This document shows, one piece after another, positions 27,949 to 38,821 of a stretch of 64,000 nt of DNA (its first letter is position 1; every line of letters starts with the position of its first letter). The stretch is from Euclidia mi (taxonomy: Eukaryota; Arthropoda; Insecta; Lepidoptera; Erebidae). Both the position numbers and the translations under genes were made by a program. The stretch covers positions 39,452,475 to 39,516,474 of the forward strand of contig OX123205.2 of assembly GCA_944739405.2 (NCBI GenBank), given 5' to 3'. A model generated the notes under the pieces. It had not been told where the DNA came from and did not search any database. It saw nothing but the letters and a program-made list of their open reading frames with translations.

Positions 27949-28007
27949 GAAATTAATTTTGCAAGATCTTTTTTTTTGCTCTAATAAGATCTTGCAAAAT
28001 TAATTTC
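27949..28007. repeat. Perfect 22-bp inverted repeat, next to the previous one
   Basis: The arms GAAATTAATTTTGCAAGATC.. at 27949-27970 and 27986-28007 have a 15-base loop. It is separated from the first hairpin by one base. Confidence 0.85.
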
Positions 28008-28099
28008 TTAGATAACTCTCAAAATACCCAATTTTGAATTTATCTGAAAGATAAGTCCTATCAAGAGGAGGGAAAACGGGGCCTGAGTATAATAAAAAA

Positions 28100-28165
28100 A
28101 GCTATGATATTACACTTCTGCCTAGCCCATGGAGGATGAAAGGCGTGAGTCTATAATAAAAGAAA
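28100..28165 (+). repeat. SINE-A tail fragment
   Basis: TTACACTTCTGCCTAGCCCA, GGATGAAAGGCGTGAGTC and a short A-rich end. Only the last 60 bp of the family is present. Confidence 0.55.
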
Positions 28166-28289
28166 AGGTTCTCTATCAAAGAGATTGACTGACATTATAA
28201 GTGAAGGCTTGAATCACACAGTTTATAATTATTACTGATTGATGACTATCGTCAGTATGATACTGTATGATACAGTATCATACTATACT

Positions 28290-29215
28290 GACAGTATCCC
28301 TTTATCTATGAACAAAGCAATAAGTACGTGCAGCGCTGCAATTATGACGTAAGCGTTGGTAGTTATGACGTAGTTGCAATTATGACGTCACATTGTACAG
28401 TATATTGTTTTCCTGGTGACTTTGAATATGTGATCTTTCGTGTGACGCGGGGTTTAATTTATAAAGACCTCAGGCGATATTTGTCATGTAAATGTTTGAA
28501 TGGGTTTTGGGATAGTTCTGTAATGTAATATGCATAAATTTTGGATATATGAATAATGTATATAAGGAAAATTGACCACATTTTTTTTCTCTTTAAACCA
28601 GGTCTGTAATAACTGGCATTAATTTAAATTGAAATGATATAAGTACACACTTTATTAATTTTTTTGTCGATTATCATATCACATGAAATTTGGCCTATGT
28701 CACTCTCCTATGTCCTAATTATTTCCCAACACAAAATTCATACAATTCTATCGCTCTGTCGCAACGTTAAAGAAGTACAAATAAACACCCTTTATATAGA
28801 TTTTCGTATGGATTAAAATGTGATTGAAAAATGAAAATACTATAGATACACATGAATTGCTAAAAAGTCATTTCAACTTCTACACCACCAGCGTGGCCAA
28901 AAATTTATGTCGTATTTCCTTCTAAAATTTTCAATAACATTCTAAGAATTCCTCAGTTACCTTTATACCTGTACTCATCGGTTCGGTTGCGGGGAACTTT
29001 AATCTATACGTAATTATACTGAGTGTATGTCTGTGGAGTAATGTGGGACCGGTTCAGTGACGTCATCGAGAATTTCCCACACGCTGTTATCGACGGTGGG
29101 CCGGAGACGCGTAAATGATTCTCTAAGGTTTAGAAAAATCGTTTTATTTGTTTTTTCGTACCGCCTAACAGCCGATTCTTTTTTTTTTATATTATAGGCA
29201 AATTAAAAGCCTTTT
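28290..29215. other. No recognisable gene
   Basis: AT-rich. Near 28328-28400 the word ATTATGACGT or GTTATGACGT is used three times within about 50 bp. There is no repeat end or coding frame. Confidence 0.4.
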
Positions 29216-29221
29216 AGACTT

Positions 29222-29660
29222 GTTTTTTTTGTGTGTGTGGACTAGTTGTTAGCTGCAGATGGCCTTGACAACTTTACTTTACGTAAATACCGCGGGACTA
29301 AGGTGTCCCGCGGTATTTACGTTAATAGCGCGTCGCGTATTCCGTCCTCGGCGTCGGCGAGTACGAAACCGCGGTTGAATTTGTGTAGCTACGCGAGCCG
29401 TGTGTGCTCCGATTTGAGCAAGTGTAGTGTCGTCGTCCGGTTCGTCTAAGACGTGCCTAGGTCTCCTAATCTTAGAAATCCTAGATGGTGTATAATTTAA
29501 CGCCGCAACCAATAGTGGGTTGGGGTGTGTCGACGCAGAGTCAAAGTAGCTACGGAAGCACTGTCTCATGAATTGCCTGATGGTCGGCAGTTGTAAGTCT
29601 ACGTGTAACTCCTCGTAACGTACGTACCACTGTGCGCCCGTTGCTCGCCGCATGAACTTA
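29222..29660 (-). pseudogene. Jockey-like LINE ORF2 C-terminus and 3' end, truncated
   Basis: A 124-codon minus-strand frame (29653 to 29279) reads MRRATGAQWYVRYEELHVDL, then LPTIRQFMRQCFRSYFDSAS and THPNPLLVAALNYTPS. The pattern WYVRN..H.DL.LPTI..F......F..A..HPNPL is the region after the RT domain in Jockey-clade LINEs. The 3' UTR is short and ends at an A-run (minus strand, about 29231-29221). Everything upstream, including all catalytic motifs, is missing. The end of the frame contains the 18-bp hairpin at 29281-29322, which changes the last residues. Confidence 0.75.
29281..29322. repeat. Perfect 18-bp inverted repeat at the LINE 3' end
   Basis: ACGTAAATACCGCGGGAC (29281-29298) and its complement (29305-29322) with a 6-base loop. 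One arm is coding LINE sequence; the other looks like an inverted copy of it. Confidence 0.85.
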
Positions 29661-30450
29661 TTTTGAAGTTGCTGTGTTTATTTAATTTTGAAGTACTTTT
29701 CACAGCCTATCGTAGTCCACTACTGAACATAATATGCTACTCTTAATTTGCGTCACAATATTTTTGTCACTATTGTCATGCAATCCAATAAAGGATTTAG
29801 TCTGCTATGACAGGCTGGCCAGACGGGTTGATAAAGGATTTGTCGTAAAATATAAAGATACTATTTGCTTTATCTACGTATTTTTCTTTGACACCTACGG
29901 AATGAAATGTGAAATGTGCCACTATTTATTCCTAATTCTTCACAACACGGACTATGAAACCTTCATCAAAGCTTAATTCTGCAGGGATCTTACCCATCTC
30001 TCTTTTTTCGTTACCTTATAAGGTTACTTTAATTTAAGCGAAAATCCCGATACTAAACCGAGCTTATCCCACCTTCGCCCAAACTTTATTAAACAAAAAA
30101 AATTCTCGTTAAAGCATCGTCAAAAAATATTTGTTGCTAATTTGGAATTTTCTTTGTTACTGAAATAATGTTCCGTTGTTTAATGAAATTCTCTAAATGG
30201 CATCCTTTTTAGTGTTCTGCGTTTTGTCCAAAACTGTTGTTGGTATTTACTCGCTTTGAAGTATTTCTTGAGTAAATATATTCGACGTTTTGTGGTTGCC
30301 TTTGATTGAAAACATTTTCAAACGATCAATTCTTGGATGAGTATTACTTTAACTGCTTATAAGGTTGCATTTTTATTTAGTTGGTTAACGATTATTTGTT
30401 CGTGAGTAATTGTTGTTGCGAATTATTTTATTTGTAATTCTGCGTAAAAA
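29661..30450. other. No recognisable gene
   Basis: AT-rich. The 80-aa plus frame at 29734 starts with a hydrophobic stretch, MLLLICVTIFLSLLSC, resembling a signal peptide, but the remainder has no conserved pattern and no stop-free continuation. I do not call it. Confidence 0.35.
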
Positions 30451-30454
30451 AACC

Positions 30455-30565
30455 TGGTGGGTGGACTGGAGATATAGCCGACAAGAGGCGGCAGTCGGGT
30501 TTTGAAGCGTGCCAGTGCACAGGCCTATGTGCAGCAGTCAATCACAAAAGGCTGATGATGATGAT
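30455..30565 (+). repeat. SINE-D-like tail
   Basis: TGGTGGGTGGACTGGAGATA, GACAAGAGGCGGCAG, GGCCTATGTGCAGCAGTC and a GGCTGATGATGATGATGA end. It is a related tail type with the shared GAT repeats. Confidence 0.55.
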
Positions 30566-30569
30566 GACT

Positions 30570-31430
30570 TGATGATTACTAAAATACCTATTTTAGCAAA
30601 AATTCCATTGCATTCAAATTGAAAGCAAAACCTAAGTTTTCCACAAATTTTAACATTCGTGTCAAATATTACACAAATACTGCGAGTACCTACCTGTCTA
30701 GCTGATAGGTACTAGCAGTATTTTTTTAATTATAAATGCATAGTTTTATCAAAACTCGTTAACTCGTTATTGAGTAAAAGAGTACCAAAAATATCTACCC
30801 TTCTATCCTACTATTCCTATATTCATCCATAAGCGGCAATGCTGCAAAGTTTCATCAAATATCGTTCTCTCGCATTTACAAAAATTAACCATCCATCTAT
30901 CCTACTTTTCCTCCATTCATCCAACTATCCTCAGGAACTTGCGACCTTTTATACCAGCAGAATAAAACGCAAGCAAAATAACTCACTTCAAACATTCCAT
31001 TGCATTGAAATCGAAACTTTCGTACTCAGAATTCCACAAACTTTATAACCTTCGTATCCAATGTAAAACAATATGGAACAAGCACTATAATTCCATTTAA
31101 ACATGCAGAAAACAATTGCCTGCCCATCATACTGGAAGCTTAAACATACCTCACCATGGAATTTGGCGAACACAACCAACTTTTTGCCATAAGTTGACCC
31201 TGACAATACAACGACCCAGTCTATGCAAAAACCACACAAACTAGTCTTCAAAATTCCTAAAATCAACTTTATTTATAACTAGTTAAGAATAATTTTGAAT
31301 TATCAAGAAATGTGACTTGTAACACTTCTCAACTGAGAGGCCTAAACGCTCCGTAATATCCGCATCTCTCTCTAATGTATGTATTGTTTTATTCTCATCC
31401 CGTTTCTACGATCATTCAGCTTGAAGTGCA
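30570..31430. other. No recognisable gene
   Basis: AT-rich. It contains two loosely repeated words (CTATCCTACTATTCCTATAT at 30805 and CTATCCTACTTTTCCTCCAT at 30897) that suggest an old local duplication of about 92 bp period. Confidence 0.35.
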
Positions 31431-31439
31431 CAGGTGCAT

Positions 31440-31660
31440 TATACATCTGTCTCGCTCGCTCCTCTTGTTTATATCTGCGGGCGTCGGGTCAGTCTCCGAA
31501 ACGCGGCCGCATAGCGCGGACGTATAAGTTGTGAATTTAAGTTTTTATTAGAAAGTGGTATTTAGTATGGTTCTTTAAAAGTTTAGTGGTGATAATGACA
31601 TTGAGTGTTATGTTATAGTGCAGTGAATCAAGTGAAGTGCAGTGTCGTTGTTGGCATACC
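31440..31660 (+). promoter_or_regulatory. Candidate TATA-less core promoter (Inr + DPE) and 5' leader
   Basis: TCAGTC at 31489-31494 matches the arthropod initiator with +1 at A 31491. GGACGT at 31518-31523 fits the downstream promoter element RGWYVT and starts exactly at +28, the required spacing. Upstream lie TCTCGCTCGCTCCTC and GCGGGCGTCGGG in an otherwise AT-rich area. Downstream, AGTGCAGTGAATCAAGTGAA and AAGTGCAGTG look like a non-coding leader. No start codon with a good frame follows, so if real this is a first exon spliced to something outside or far downstream. Confidence 0.5.
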
Positions 31661-32709
31661 ATAGTTTCCTCTTTGGATATCCTTTTGTTCGGAACGGCCG
31701 ATAGGCCTGTATTCGTACACGGTTTGTTATTTTTTTCTCCCTTTTGTAAAACTTTTGTGTATGGATCGACAAGTTTCAATTATGCAATTTTTGCTGAAGA
31801 AAATGTTATATTTTACCATTTAAAATATGGTGCTACGGTTTTCTAAAGGCAGTTGAAGTATTACGATAGAAAAACAATGTGCTTTTAATTCAATATTAAT
31901 CAATCATCGAGGGTAATTCTACAACGAAATCACGTAAATACTCATTATTCGCGCATTTATTTGATTGATTGTTGAGATATTATTTTTAATATAGGTGACG
32001 TCATATTTCTATAGTTTGTGTGTATGTGTGCATACGCAGACTATTAAACATGTCCTTAAACTCACACATTCACAGTTCTGCTACTTATTAACGCAAACAT
32101 AGTTCATGTTTGATGAATAAGAATTGTTCAACTGGTCACGTAGTAAGGTTTTTCTTAAGTTTTTACATCAGCTGAAGGTCTCAGGTTCGATTCCCGTGAA
32201 GCAAAGTTTTGAAGGAAGGTTTTGGGAGGAGGCGGTTCGAATATCATACATAGCATTGGTGACAAGAATCTTCACTTAAATAAAAGACACTTTAGTTTAC
32301 AAGTAACAAGAATACTTACTTCCGACCAAATTGCTGATCAATTTTCTTTAGTCATATAAAAAAAAATGTTAGCTGCCTGACCATCTAAAGCCAGTAGGCG
32401 TGTAACTATTAACTAAAAATAAAACACCTCATACAAGTAATATTTAAGAAGAGGAATAAACTAGGTTAAATGTGCCAAAATATTGCCGTCTCATCCTGTT
32501 TTTTAAAACGGGTCGCAAGATTGACCGATAATATGACGTATTCGATCTGGAATACAAAGTGGTTTTGTAGTTCAATCGAGGGAATAAACTCGAAGGAAAC
32601 CGTGAAAATTTGCGGAGAAAACATCTAGAAAGATTTTCTTGTAGAAAGAACTATTTCTGTACCTGTTTAAGTTACTGAACTCCGACATTGCTGCACCGAT
32701 TATGGTAAT
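31661..32709. other. Mostly unassigned; SINE-like B-box fragment at 32165-32215
   Basis: AT-rich. GGTTCGATTCC at 32184-32194 with GAAGCAAAGTTTTG after it looks like a lone SINE head remnant. Nothing else is supported. Confidence 0.35.
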
Positions 32710-32710
32710 A

Positions 32711-33430
32711 CTAGAGGACGCCAGCATCTACACCTGCACATTTTTTTAAATTTATCTGTTTTGACCGATCCCGTGGGTATTTCGGGAAATTCAAATTCAA
32801 AATCCTTTATTCATTTGGGTCACAATGTGACGCTTATGAACGTCAAAATAATCAATTTATAAAATAATTACTTATAAACTCTACATTTACATTTACCGCC
32901 ACGTTCGCAAAGCAATAGGTAGAACCATGAGAAAGAACGGGCAATAAAACTCACGGTCACTCTTTCATCGCTAGGTTTTGCATAATACACATAATTTACA
33001 TTTTGTAAGGTGCTGCAACTGTTACACCTTCTATATCACTTGTATATATTTACTGTACATAATAATACTCAAGCATAATACTTTTGAGGTTCATTTGGTT
33101 AGCCTCCTCAGAATAGACATGGTGAAACAGGAGCATCCACTTACATTATATATACCTTATAATGCAGGCAATCCGCGAAAGTGATCAGAACCATGATGGA
33201 AATGATGCAGTTAAATATTAGAATCTAATACCAGCCCGCAAGACTGTCATCGACCAGTCATCGCAAGTAGCACCCGTTCACGAGTATGACGCATGTGAAA
33301 ATCCCTTCTTAGTGCACCCCTACGGTCCCCAAGGAACATACATGCCAAATTTCAGCTTCCTGCTCCCAGTAGTTTTGGCTGTAGCTTGTGTGTCAGTCAA
33401 TCAGTAACGCAAGGATTTTATATATTAAGA
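32711..33430 (-). mobile_element. HelA Helitron interrupted by a LINE 3' end
   Basis: The CTAG end is at 32711-32714 and the 5' end at ..TATATTAAGA (33430), lying between A and T. Removing 32791-33302 restores an ordinary 208-bp HelA copy. Confidence 0.85.
32791..33298 (-). repeat. LINE 3' end (family U1) inserted in HelA, AAAT target duplication
   Basis: The minus-strand insert ends in the TTTGAATTTGA tail at its left edge and carries the U1 blocks GCCCGTTCTTTCTCATGG and GACGTTCATAAGCGTCAC. AAAT at 32787-32790 and 33299-33302 flanks it. About 0.5 kb of 3' UTR is present and no coding part that I can recognise. Confidence 0.75.
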
Positions 33431-33871
33431 TTGTGTGATTGTGGACTCAGGTTTGATTTATATTGAAACCTGCAGTTTCGATCTAGGCTAAGTTATAAAT
33501 TCTACAAAATAAACTGACACTTGAATGAGATACCTCTACAAGATCGACAATTAAAGTGTGAAATTATGTGTCAACATTCATATAAGTGTGTCAAATTAGA
33601 GTATAACGCCATTAAGTTTAGTAGAATACTAATTGTGAGTGGTCTGTCAAAGTACGTGAATAGGCCTTTTGGTTTTTCTGCTGCCATTGAAGAATTCCTA
33701 ATATTTAGTTACTAATAGTCTACTTAGAATTCGTACACTGAAGTGATCACAGCTGCAACTGTCATCATCATGTTTGCCATCTCAGTGTGAACTGAGCCTC
33801 AGTCTCATGTTGTCAAGTATTCAGTCTAGATTTAGATTTTCGTACTCAGTTCAATAGCTTGTATATTCATA

Positions 33872-34012
33872 ATATCAGCCATGTATATATAAACTTTGCC
33901 ACTGCTGGACACTGACCCCTTATCACTATGAGAAGGGTAAGCTAGCCACTCTGGCTAAGTACGAGTCAATACTTAAAGTATGTTAGTCTTTTCACTAGGC
34001 CATAGCTGCACC
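33872..34012 (-). repeat. SINE-C tail, decayed
   Basis: ATATCAGCCATGTATATATA, TTATCACTATGAGAAGGGTA and CACTCTGGCTAAGTACGAG correspond to the SINE-C tail. The end CACTAGGCCATAGCTGC suggests a head joined by internal deletion. Confidence 0.6.
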
Positions 34013-34039
34013 TTGTAAATGCTTTATTGATATAGAACA

Positions 34040-34285
34040 GACTGCCTCCGTGGTCCAGTGCATAGCGTTAGTCTACTGATCGTGAGGTCCCGGGTTGTAC
34101 TCCTGGCTAAAGTTACTGAGTTTTTACCGAATTTACAGTAGCAGCACGGAGTCTGGCGATGTTTCCGGGAACGACAATAAGATCGTCCTCTACTACGAGG
34201 AGCCTAAACTTCATAACGTGGCGAAATTTAGGTATACTATACCTCCCTATCCCTTCGGGGATATAGGCGTGAATCTAAAAATAAA
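34040..34285 (+). repeat. SINE-A, full length, diverged
   Basis: Head GCCTCCGTGGTCCAGTGCAT, GTCCCGGGTTGTACTCC (B box degraded), body GCACGGAGTCTGGCGATG, tail CTATCCCTTCGGGGATATAG. It is older than the 24342 copy by its number of differences. Confidence 0.75.
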
Positions 34286-34565
34286 GTATACAAATTCTGA
34301 TCCAATATTAAAATATTCTCACGCAGAGAGAAAATCATTGGCGAAATGGCCACACGATCGCAATTTCTCATGGGAACTATGATTTATTCGCGTCTTACGT
34401 GAAACCGAATCTTCTTCAGAGAATTTGTAACATAGTATGTTATGAAAACATATGAGACAAACTATAAGTGGACACGACTTTGAGAAGATAGCTCAGAATA
34501 GATATGATTACTTTTATTATCGCTAAGGTGGCTTGGATGGCGAAGTAATTTATGCAATCTTTTCA

Positions 34566-34800
34566 CCATCATCAGCCTTTAACAGTCCACTGCTGAACTA
34601 AGCATCTCCTTTGAAAGGAGGAATTGGCCTACTATACCACGCTGGCCAAACGGGTTGGTGTAGGGTTGGTATCAAGTTTTCCTTCTCTTACAGTGGTGTT
34701 CTCTGCATAATATGCTCCCTCTGTCAGCTTTTACGACACCCATGGAATGATATGGGGTGGTGACAATACGGATTGTCACCGTTCTTAATCCGTCACCACA
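34566..34800 (-). repeat. SINE-D, nearly complete
   Basis: The left edge CACCATCATCAGCC is the reversed GAT tail, then TAACAGTCCACTGCTGAAC, GGAGGAATTGGCCTAC, CCACGCTGGCCAAACGGG, and at the right edge GACAATACGGATTGTCACC. It matches 21572-21777 throughout. Confidence 0.8.
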
Positions 34801-34964
34801 CGGACAATCTTTTCAACATGACTATATTTTGTGTTTTCCACAATTTGTTGTTTTCAATCAAGTTTTTCTATGTCGTCCGTTAATTGAATGTTTGTAAAGT
34901 TCATTTTCACGATACAGGAAGGTCCCCAGTGTGAGAGACGTCGTTTTTAATTAAGTTGAATACT

Positions 34965-35027
34965 TTGTAAATTTGACGTTCATAAGCATCACATTGTGTC
35001 CTAAGTAGATTCAATTACTAGTAAATG
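34965..35027 (+). repeat. LINE 3' UTR (U1) short remnant
   Basis: TTTGACGTTCATAAGCATCA and CACATTGTGTCCTAAGTAGA resemble the last 60 bp of U1. The simple tail is degraded. Confidence 0.5.
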
Positions 35028-35079
35028 GAGTTTATCAATGACTTGCTGTGTCCCGCGGTTTCTCTCTTAGCATGGATGT

Positions 35080-35176
35080 ACATACGTACATAGACTCACG
35101 CCCGTTTCCCCGAAGGGGTAGGCAGATGCATATTAAACCCCCACTTTTCGCCAGTGTTTTGATTCCACGGATATTT
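35080..35176 (-). repeat. SINE-A 3' end, 5'-truncated, with 15-bp target duplication
   Basis: TCTTAGCATGGATGT occurs at 35065-35079 and 35177-35191. The insert carries the ACATACGTACATA tail, CCCCGAAGGGGTAGGCAG and CCACTTTTCGCC, then stops. Short target duplication, 5' truncation and a simple tail mean it was copied in by LINE machinery. Confidence 0.85.
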
Positions 35177-35284
35177 TCTTAGCATGGATGTGTGGATTAA
35201 ATATTGTTTGATCTCGGTAGATATTAACATCATATAGAGTATATAACAAAATTCAGATCGTGTCTACTATAACTTTGTGAGGTA

Positions 35285-35628
35285 AAAGAAGATGTAGTGA
35301 CAAGCATCGAGAAAGGTATGCTGAGGTGGTTTAGGCACGTGGAGGGAATGGATGACGAAAGATTGACCAAGCAGATATACAAGACAAGTGTGAATGAGAC
35401 AGGACAAAGGGGAAGACCTAGGCAGACGTTCTCTGACCAGATTGGAGACATCCTAAAAACAGGACAGGTTAGAAATACCCTGAACAGAAGAGCATGCATG
35501 AGGAATCTGATGGGAGTGAATGAAGAAAGAGAGATATGTCAGGATCGTTGCAAATGGCGTTCCGTAGTCTGCTTACCCCTCCGGGAAACAGGCGTGAGTC
35601 TATGTATGTATGGATGTATGTTGTCAAC
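35285..35628 (+). pseudogene. RTE-like LINE 3' end, second copy
   Basis: The frame from 35297 reads TSIEKGMLRWFRHVEGMDDE, RLTKQIYKTSVNETGQRGR, TFSDQIGDILKTGQVRNTLN and RRACMRNLMGVNEEREICQD. It reads through where the 4556 copy has TGA, because CAAATGG replaces CAAATGA, into the UTR (CTCCGGGAAACAGG) and a TATG-type tail. It begins at nearly the same 5' point as the other copy. Confidence 0.8.
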
Positions 35629-36720
35629 TACAAAAATTACACACTATTACCAGATTTATGATAACACATCACAAAAGCTAACGCTGCTACTGCATTAAAG
35701 ACATTTTATTACTTTTTATATAACCTACATTAGCTCTCCTGCTGTTTGATAAGTCTATAACATGTGCCTTCTAAGCTAAGTCTTAGCCTTTGACATTTAG
35801 CTTTTGAGGAAAATGATCGCAGTTTTGATTGTATTAGCGATCGTTCAAGGAAAGAGTTTTGGGTTTTTCTGAGAGCATAATATTTAGGAGCCAACATACA
35901 TGTGGTACTTGATTTTGGTAAAAGCTGGAGGATCAAGTTGGTATACTTACAGCTTAGCTTTTTAGTTATGTATTCACCTTTATTCGGGCTTTGTTCATTG
36001 GTCCTTGTATGATTTGTATATCTCTACTACATATAAAGTGGGTTAAGATCTGAATTATATTCATGTTACCTTCGTATTTTACTGCTTGTGCCTTGCAACC
36101 GACTCTCTTTGATAATTTTACAGAGCACTTTAACTTAAGCTTTTAAAATAGGCTGACCCAAGGCCTCTGAAAAGAGTTTTCTCACACAATCCTTGTCAGG
36201 CTAAAACTAAAATAAATAGCTTTAACTATCTGCCCAAGCATGGTAATGCTCTTATTATTATGCCAACCATCGGTAATCCATCCAAAAACAGACCTCTGCA
36301 AACCTTGCTTAACTCTTGCGATTTCGAAGTAAACTCAGTCGCTATGAGCACTACACAGTTAATTCCCTCAGCAATGACAGTTTAATTATACACACAAGTT
36401 ATATCCGATCGTTTTAAAAATAACGCCGACTCGTGAATACTGACTACCATTGTTCGGTTTATATACGTATGCTGGTCTGTTTACAATGAGATTCTGACCT
36501 CGATGGTGAGATAGAGATCGGTAGATTGTCAAGCAGTCGCAGGTTTAATGCTAGGACATGGCAATCTTTCAAAATTGAAGTCTTGCCTGGGTTTACCAAA
36601 ATATTGATGATTGCTTAATTAGAAATTGTTTTGGTCCCCATAATATTACAGTAAACACCTGTATTACGAATACGCCATGAAGCACGTACATTTACTAACA
36701 TTTAATCAAGGGATACAAAG
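35629..36720. other. No recognisable gene
   Basis: AT-rich with short frames only. Confidence 0.4.
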
Positions 36721-37000
36721 CTTTAGAACAACAATTTGTTTACCATACAAAATGTTGTCCCATTTTGTGATAAGAGTCTACCACCCATCATCCTCCTAGC
36801 GTTTTACCAGTTGCTGCCCGAGGTCCGTTTACTAGTCTAACGGATTGACTGAATATTAAAGCTTTCAATACTACGCGATATGTACTGCATATTTGAGAGA
36901 TCTTCGTTATTTTCTCGAAAGACTTGTGATGTCTGTCGACCCGCACTTGGCCAGGGTGGTGACCATACCCGTCCAATTTAGCGAAGAGGCCCGTACCCAG
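36721..37000. repeat. Mosaic of SINE-F, SINE-B and SINE-C fragments
   Basis: 36721-36783 resembles SINE-F (minus; GAACAACAATTTGTTTACC). 36784-36870 is SINE-B tail (minus; CATCCTCCTAGCG). 36895-37000 is SINE-C tail (plus; TTCTCGAAAGACTTGTG, CGCACTTGGCCAGGGTGG, GAAGAGGCCCGTACCCAGG). Opposite orientations show independent insertions. Confidence 0.6.
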
Positions 37001-37307
37001 GATTTAGAGGTATTACAAACAAGGTTGATGCTTATACATGCACATGACTATATCATGATGTATTATATATTCGTCATTGAACATTCAAATCGCGATTAAT
37101 TCCGTAAACAGCATTTACATTACAAGTTTGGACACACCCTAATAGCCTCAAGAGTATGATAATTTCTGATATAATGGTGTAAAAAAATCATGAATGATTG
37201 ATTATGTGTTTTACGTCATATTTTAATATGCAGTGCGGCGAACGAGTAAGAAATCTGTGAGAATAAACATAAATTTGTTTATTTTAATTGTTTAAATATA
37301 ATTTGCT

Positions 37308-37545
37308 TGCCCTCTGCCCGTCTCTAAGTCGTCTTTCTCGGCTGTCATGTAGATTTTTAACAGTCCATATGGAGAGTACCTTTGAATTTACTGACACTGG
37401 TACAAAACATGGTTTGTAACTATCCCTTGGGTTGCGTAGGTCAGGCGGTAGTCGCTGAGTGGAAAAGCTAATATTCTGTCAAATCTGGTTAGACTAGTAA
37501 GCGGATTCTGGCTTGCTGGGGTAACGCTAGGAGGATGATGATGAA
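37308..37545 (+). repeat. SINE-B, head missing
   Basis: TCGGCTGTCATGTAGATTTT, CCCTTGGGTTGCGTAGGTCA, GTGGAAAAGCTAATATTCTG, GGTAACGCTAGGAGGATGAT and the GAT tail are all present. Confidence 0.75.
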
Positions 37546-37879
37546 CCATAATATTCAGCTTTACAAGCCTACTGCTCAGAACTCCCTAGAAGAAATTGAT
37601 AAATACCGTACCGACTCACAGAGAATCATACCAGCTTTTCCGTCAATAAGCGAGGGTATTATGTCACATCCAATTATACATTGTATTGAATAATAATTGT
37701 TAAATATAAAAAGCTATCATTTGCCCTATATGAGTTATTATATTTACGGAAACTAATTCTAATAACCAACCATATTTTTTTTGTATCTTTAATAACACAT
37801 AGTCCTTGTGCATCTATTTTTATGGCTGTGATTAAATATTTTTTCTTATTTACCTACGTAGAATTTAATTGAAAAATAA

Positions 37880-38062
37880 ATCAGTCCTGCATTTAGGTAA
37901 ACTGTCCATATGCTGGGACTCTTAAAGTAATATGAGAAGGATTTGATCATAGTCCACGTCACATGTTACGTATGGGTTTGCAGGATTCACATACCTTTCA
38001 AGAACATTGTGCGTATTCTCAAAAATGCAGGATTCCTCACACTGTTTTGCTTCATCGTTTAG
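37880..38062 (-). repeat. SINE-C tail and body, decayed
   Basis: AAACTGTCCATATGCTGGGA, ATATGAGAAGGATTTGATCATAG-type sequence and CTTTCAAGAACATTGTGCG follow the SINE-C order. Individual sites are heavily substituted. Confidence 0.5.
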
Positions 38063-38467
38063 CAAACGAAGCTGCGGTGGCCGAATCCTGCTTTTTAAAA
38101 AATGTATTAAGTATACACAATACAGCTAGACCTATCCCTTTGAGGATATTATAACATAATCTATGTAGTTACGTATTTATATTTCATCGTTGTAACTAGT
38201 TTGCTGTCAATTTGATTTCGTAGCGAAATCCATTCACTGGTCAATCAATTACTTGACACTTTCTAAGTTCTAACAAACTGCGATAATTCCGGATATGGGC
38301 AATTAGGTAAATTTGAGTGAATTATATACGGAACTAGTGTCGTGGGACCGACGATCTGTTGACAAACAAACTAGCTACATACATACTTATATGTTTGAGC
38401 TTCCGTAACATGTTTAATGTGTTATGTGTTCTGAGATGACGAGGCAATTATCTTTTCTCCCATGATC

Positions 38468-38558
38468 TTGTATAGGTTAATAAGCGGACCCCAGGCTAGG
38501 AGGCGAAAGTCTTGGTCCAATCAGGATTAATCTAGGATGATGATGATAGTGATGATGT
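38468..38558 (+). repeat. SINE-B tail fragment
   Basis: AATAAGCGGACCCCAGGCTA followed at a distance by TAGGATGATGATGATAGTG. Only the last part of the family is present. Confidence 0.5.
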
Positions 38559-38626
38559 CATGATAGATGCTTGATGGTTTGTCTTTTTGGCTTGACTCGA
38601 ACTAAAGAACACTATTTTATAATTTT

Positions 38627-38816
38627 CTAGGTGAGCCCGCGGTTACACCCGCGTTATTTAATGCTACTGCTCCGCTCCCGTGGCTTATATCGTGATGTTA
38701 TATAGCCTATAGCCTTCCTCGATAAATGGGCTATCTAACACTGAAAGAATATTTGAATCGATCCAGTAGTTCCTGAGATTAGCTCGTTCAACCAAACAAA
38801 CTCTTCAGCTTTATAG
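38627..38816 (-). mobile_element. HelB Helitron, abutting a HelA copy
   Basis: CTAGGTGAGCCCGCGGTTAC at the left to TTCAGCTTTATAGGTAT at the right. HelA starts within a few bases (38822), so the two families are back to back in the same orientation. Sequence between CTAG and the GC hairpin is normal. Confidence 0.75.
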
Positions 38817-38821
38817 GTATA

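Noticed and set aside
29734..29976. 80-residue frame with a signal-peptide-like start
   Set aside because: A hydrophobic start alone is weak; the rest shows no cysteine pattern or domain and no neighbouring exon.
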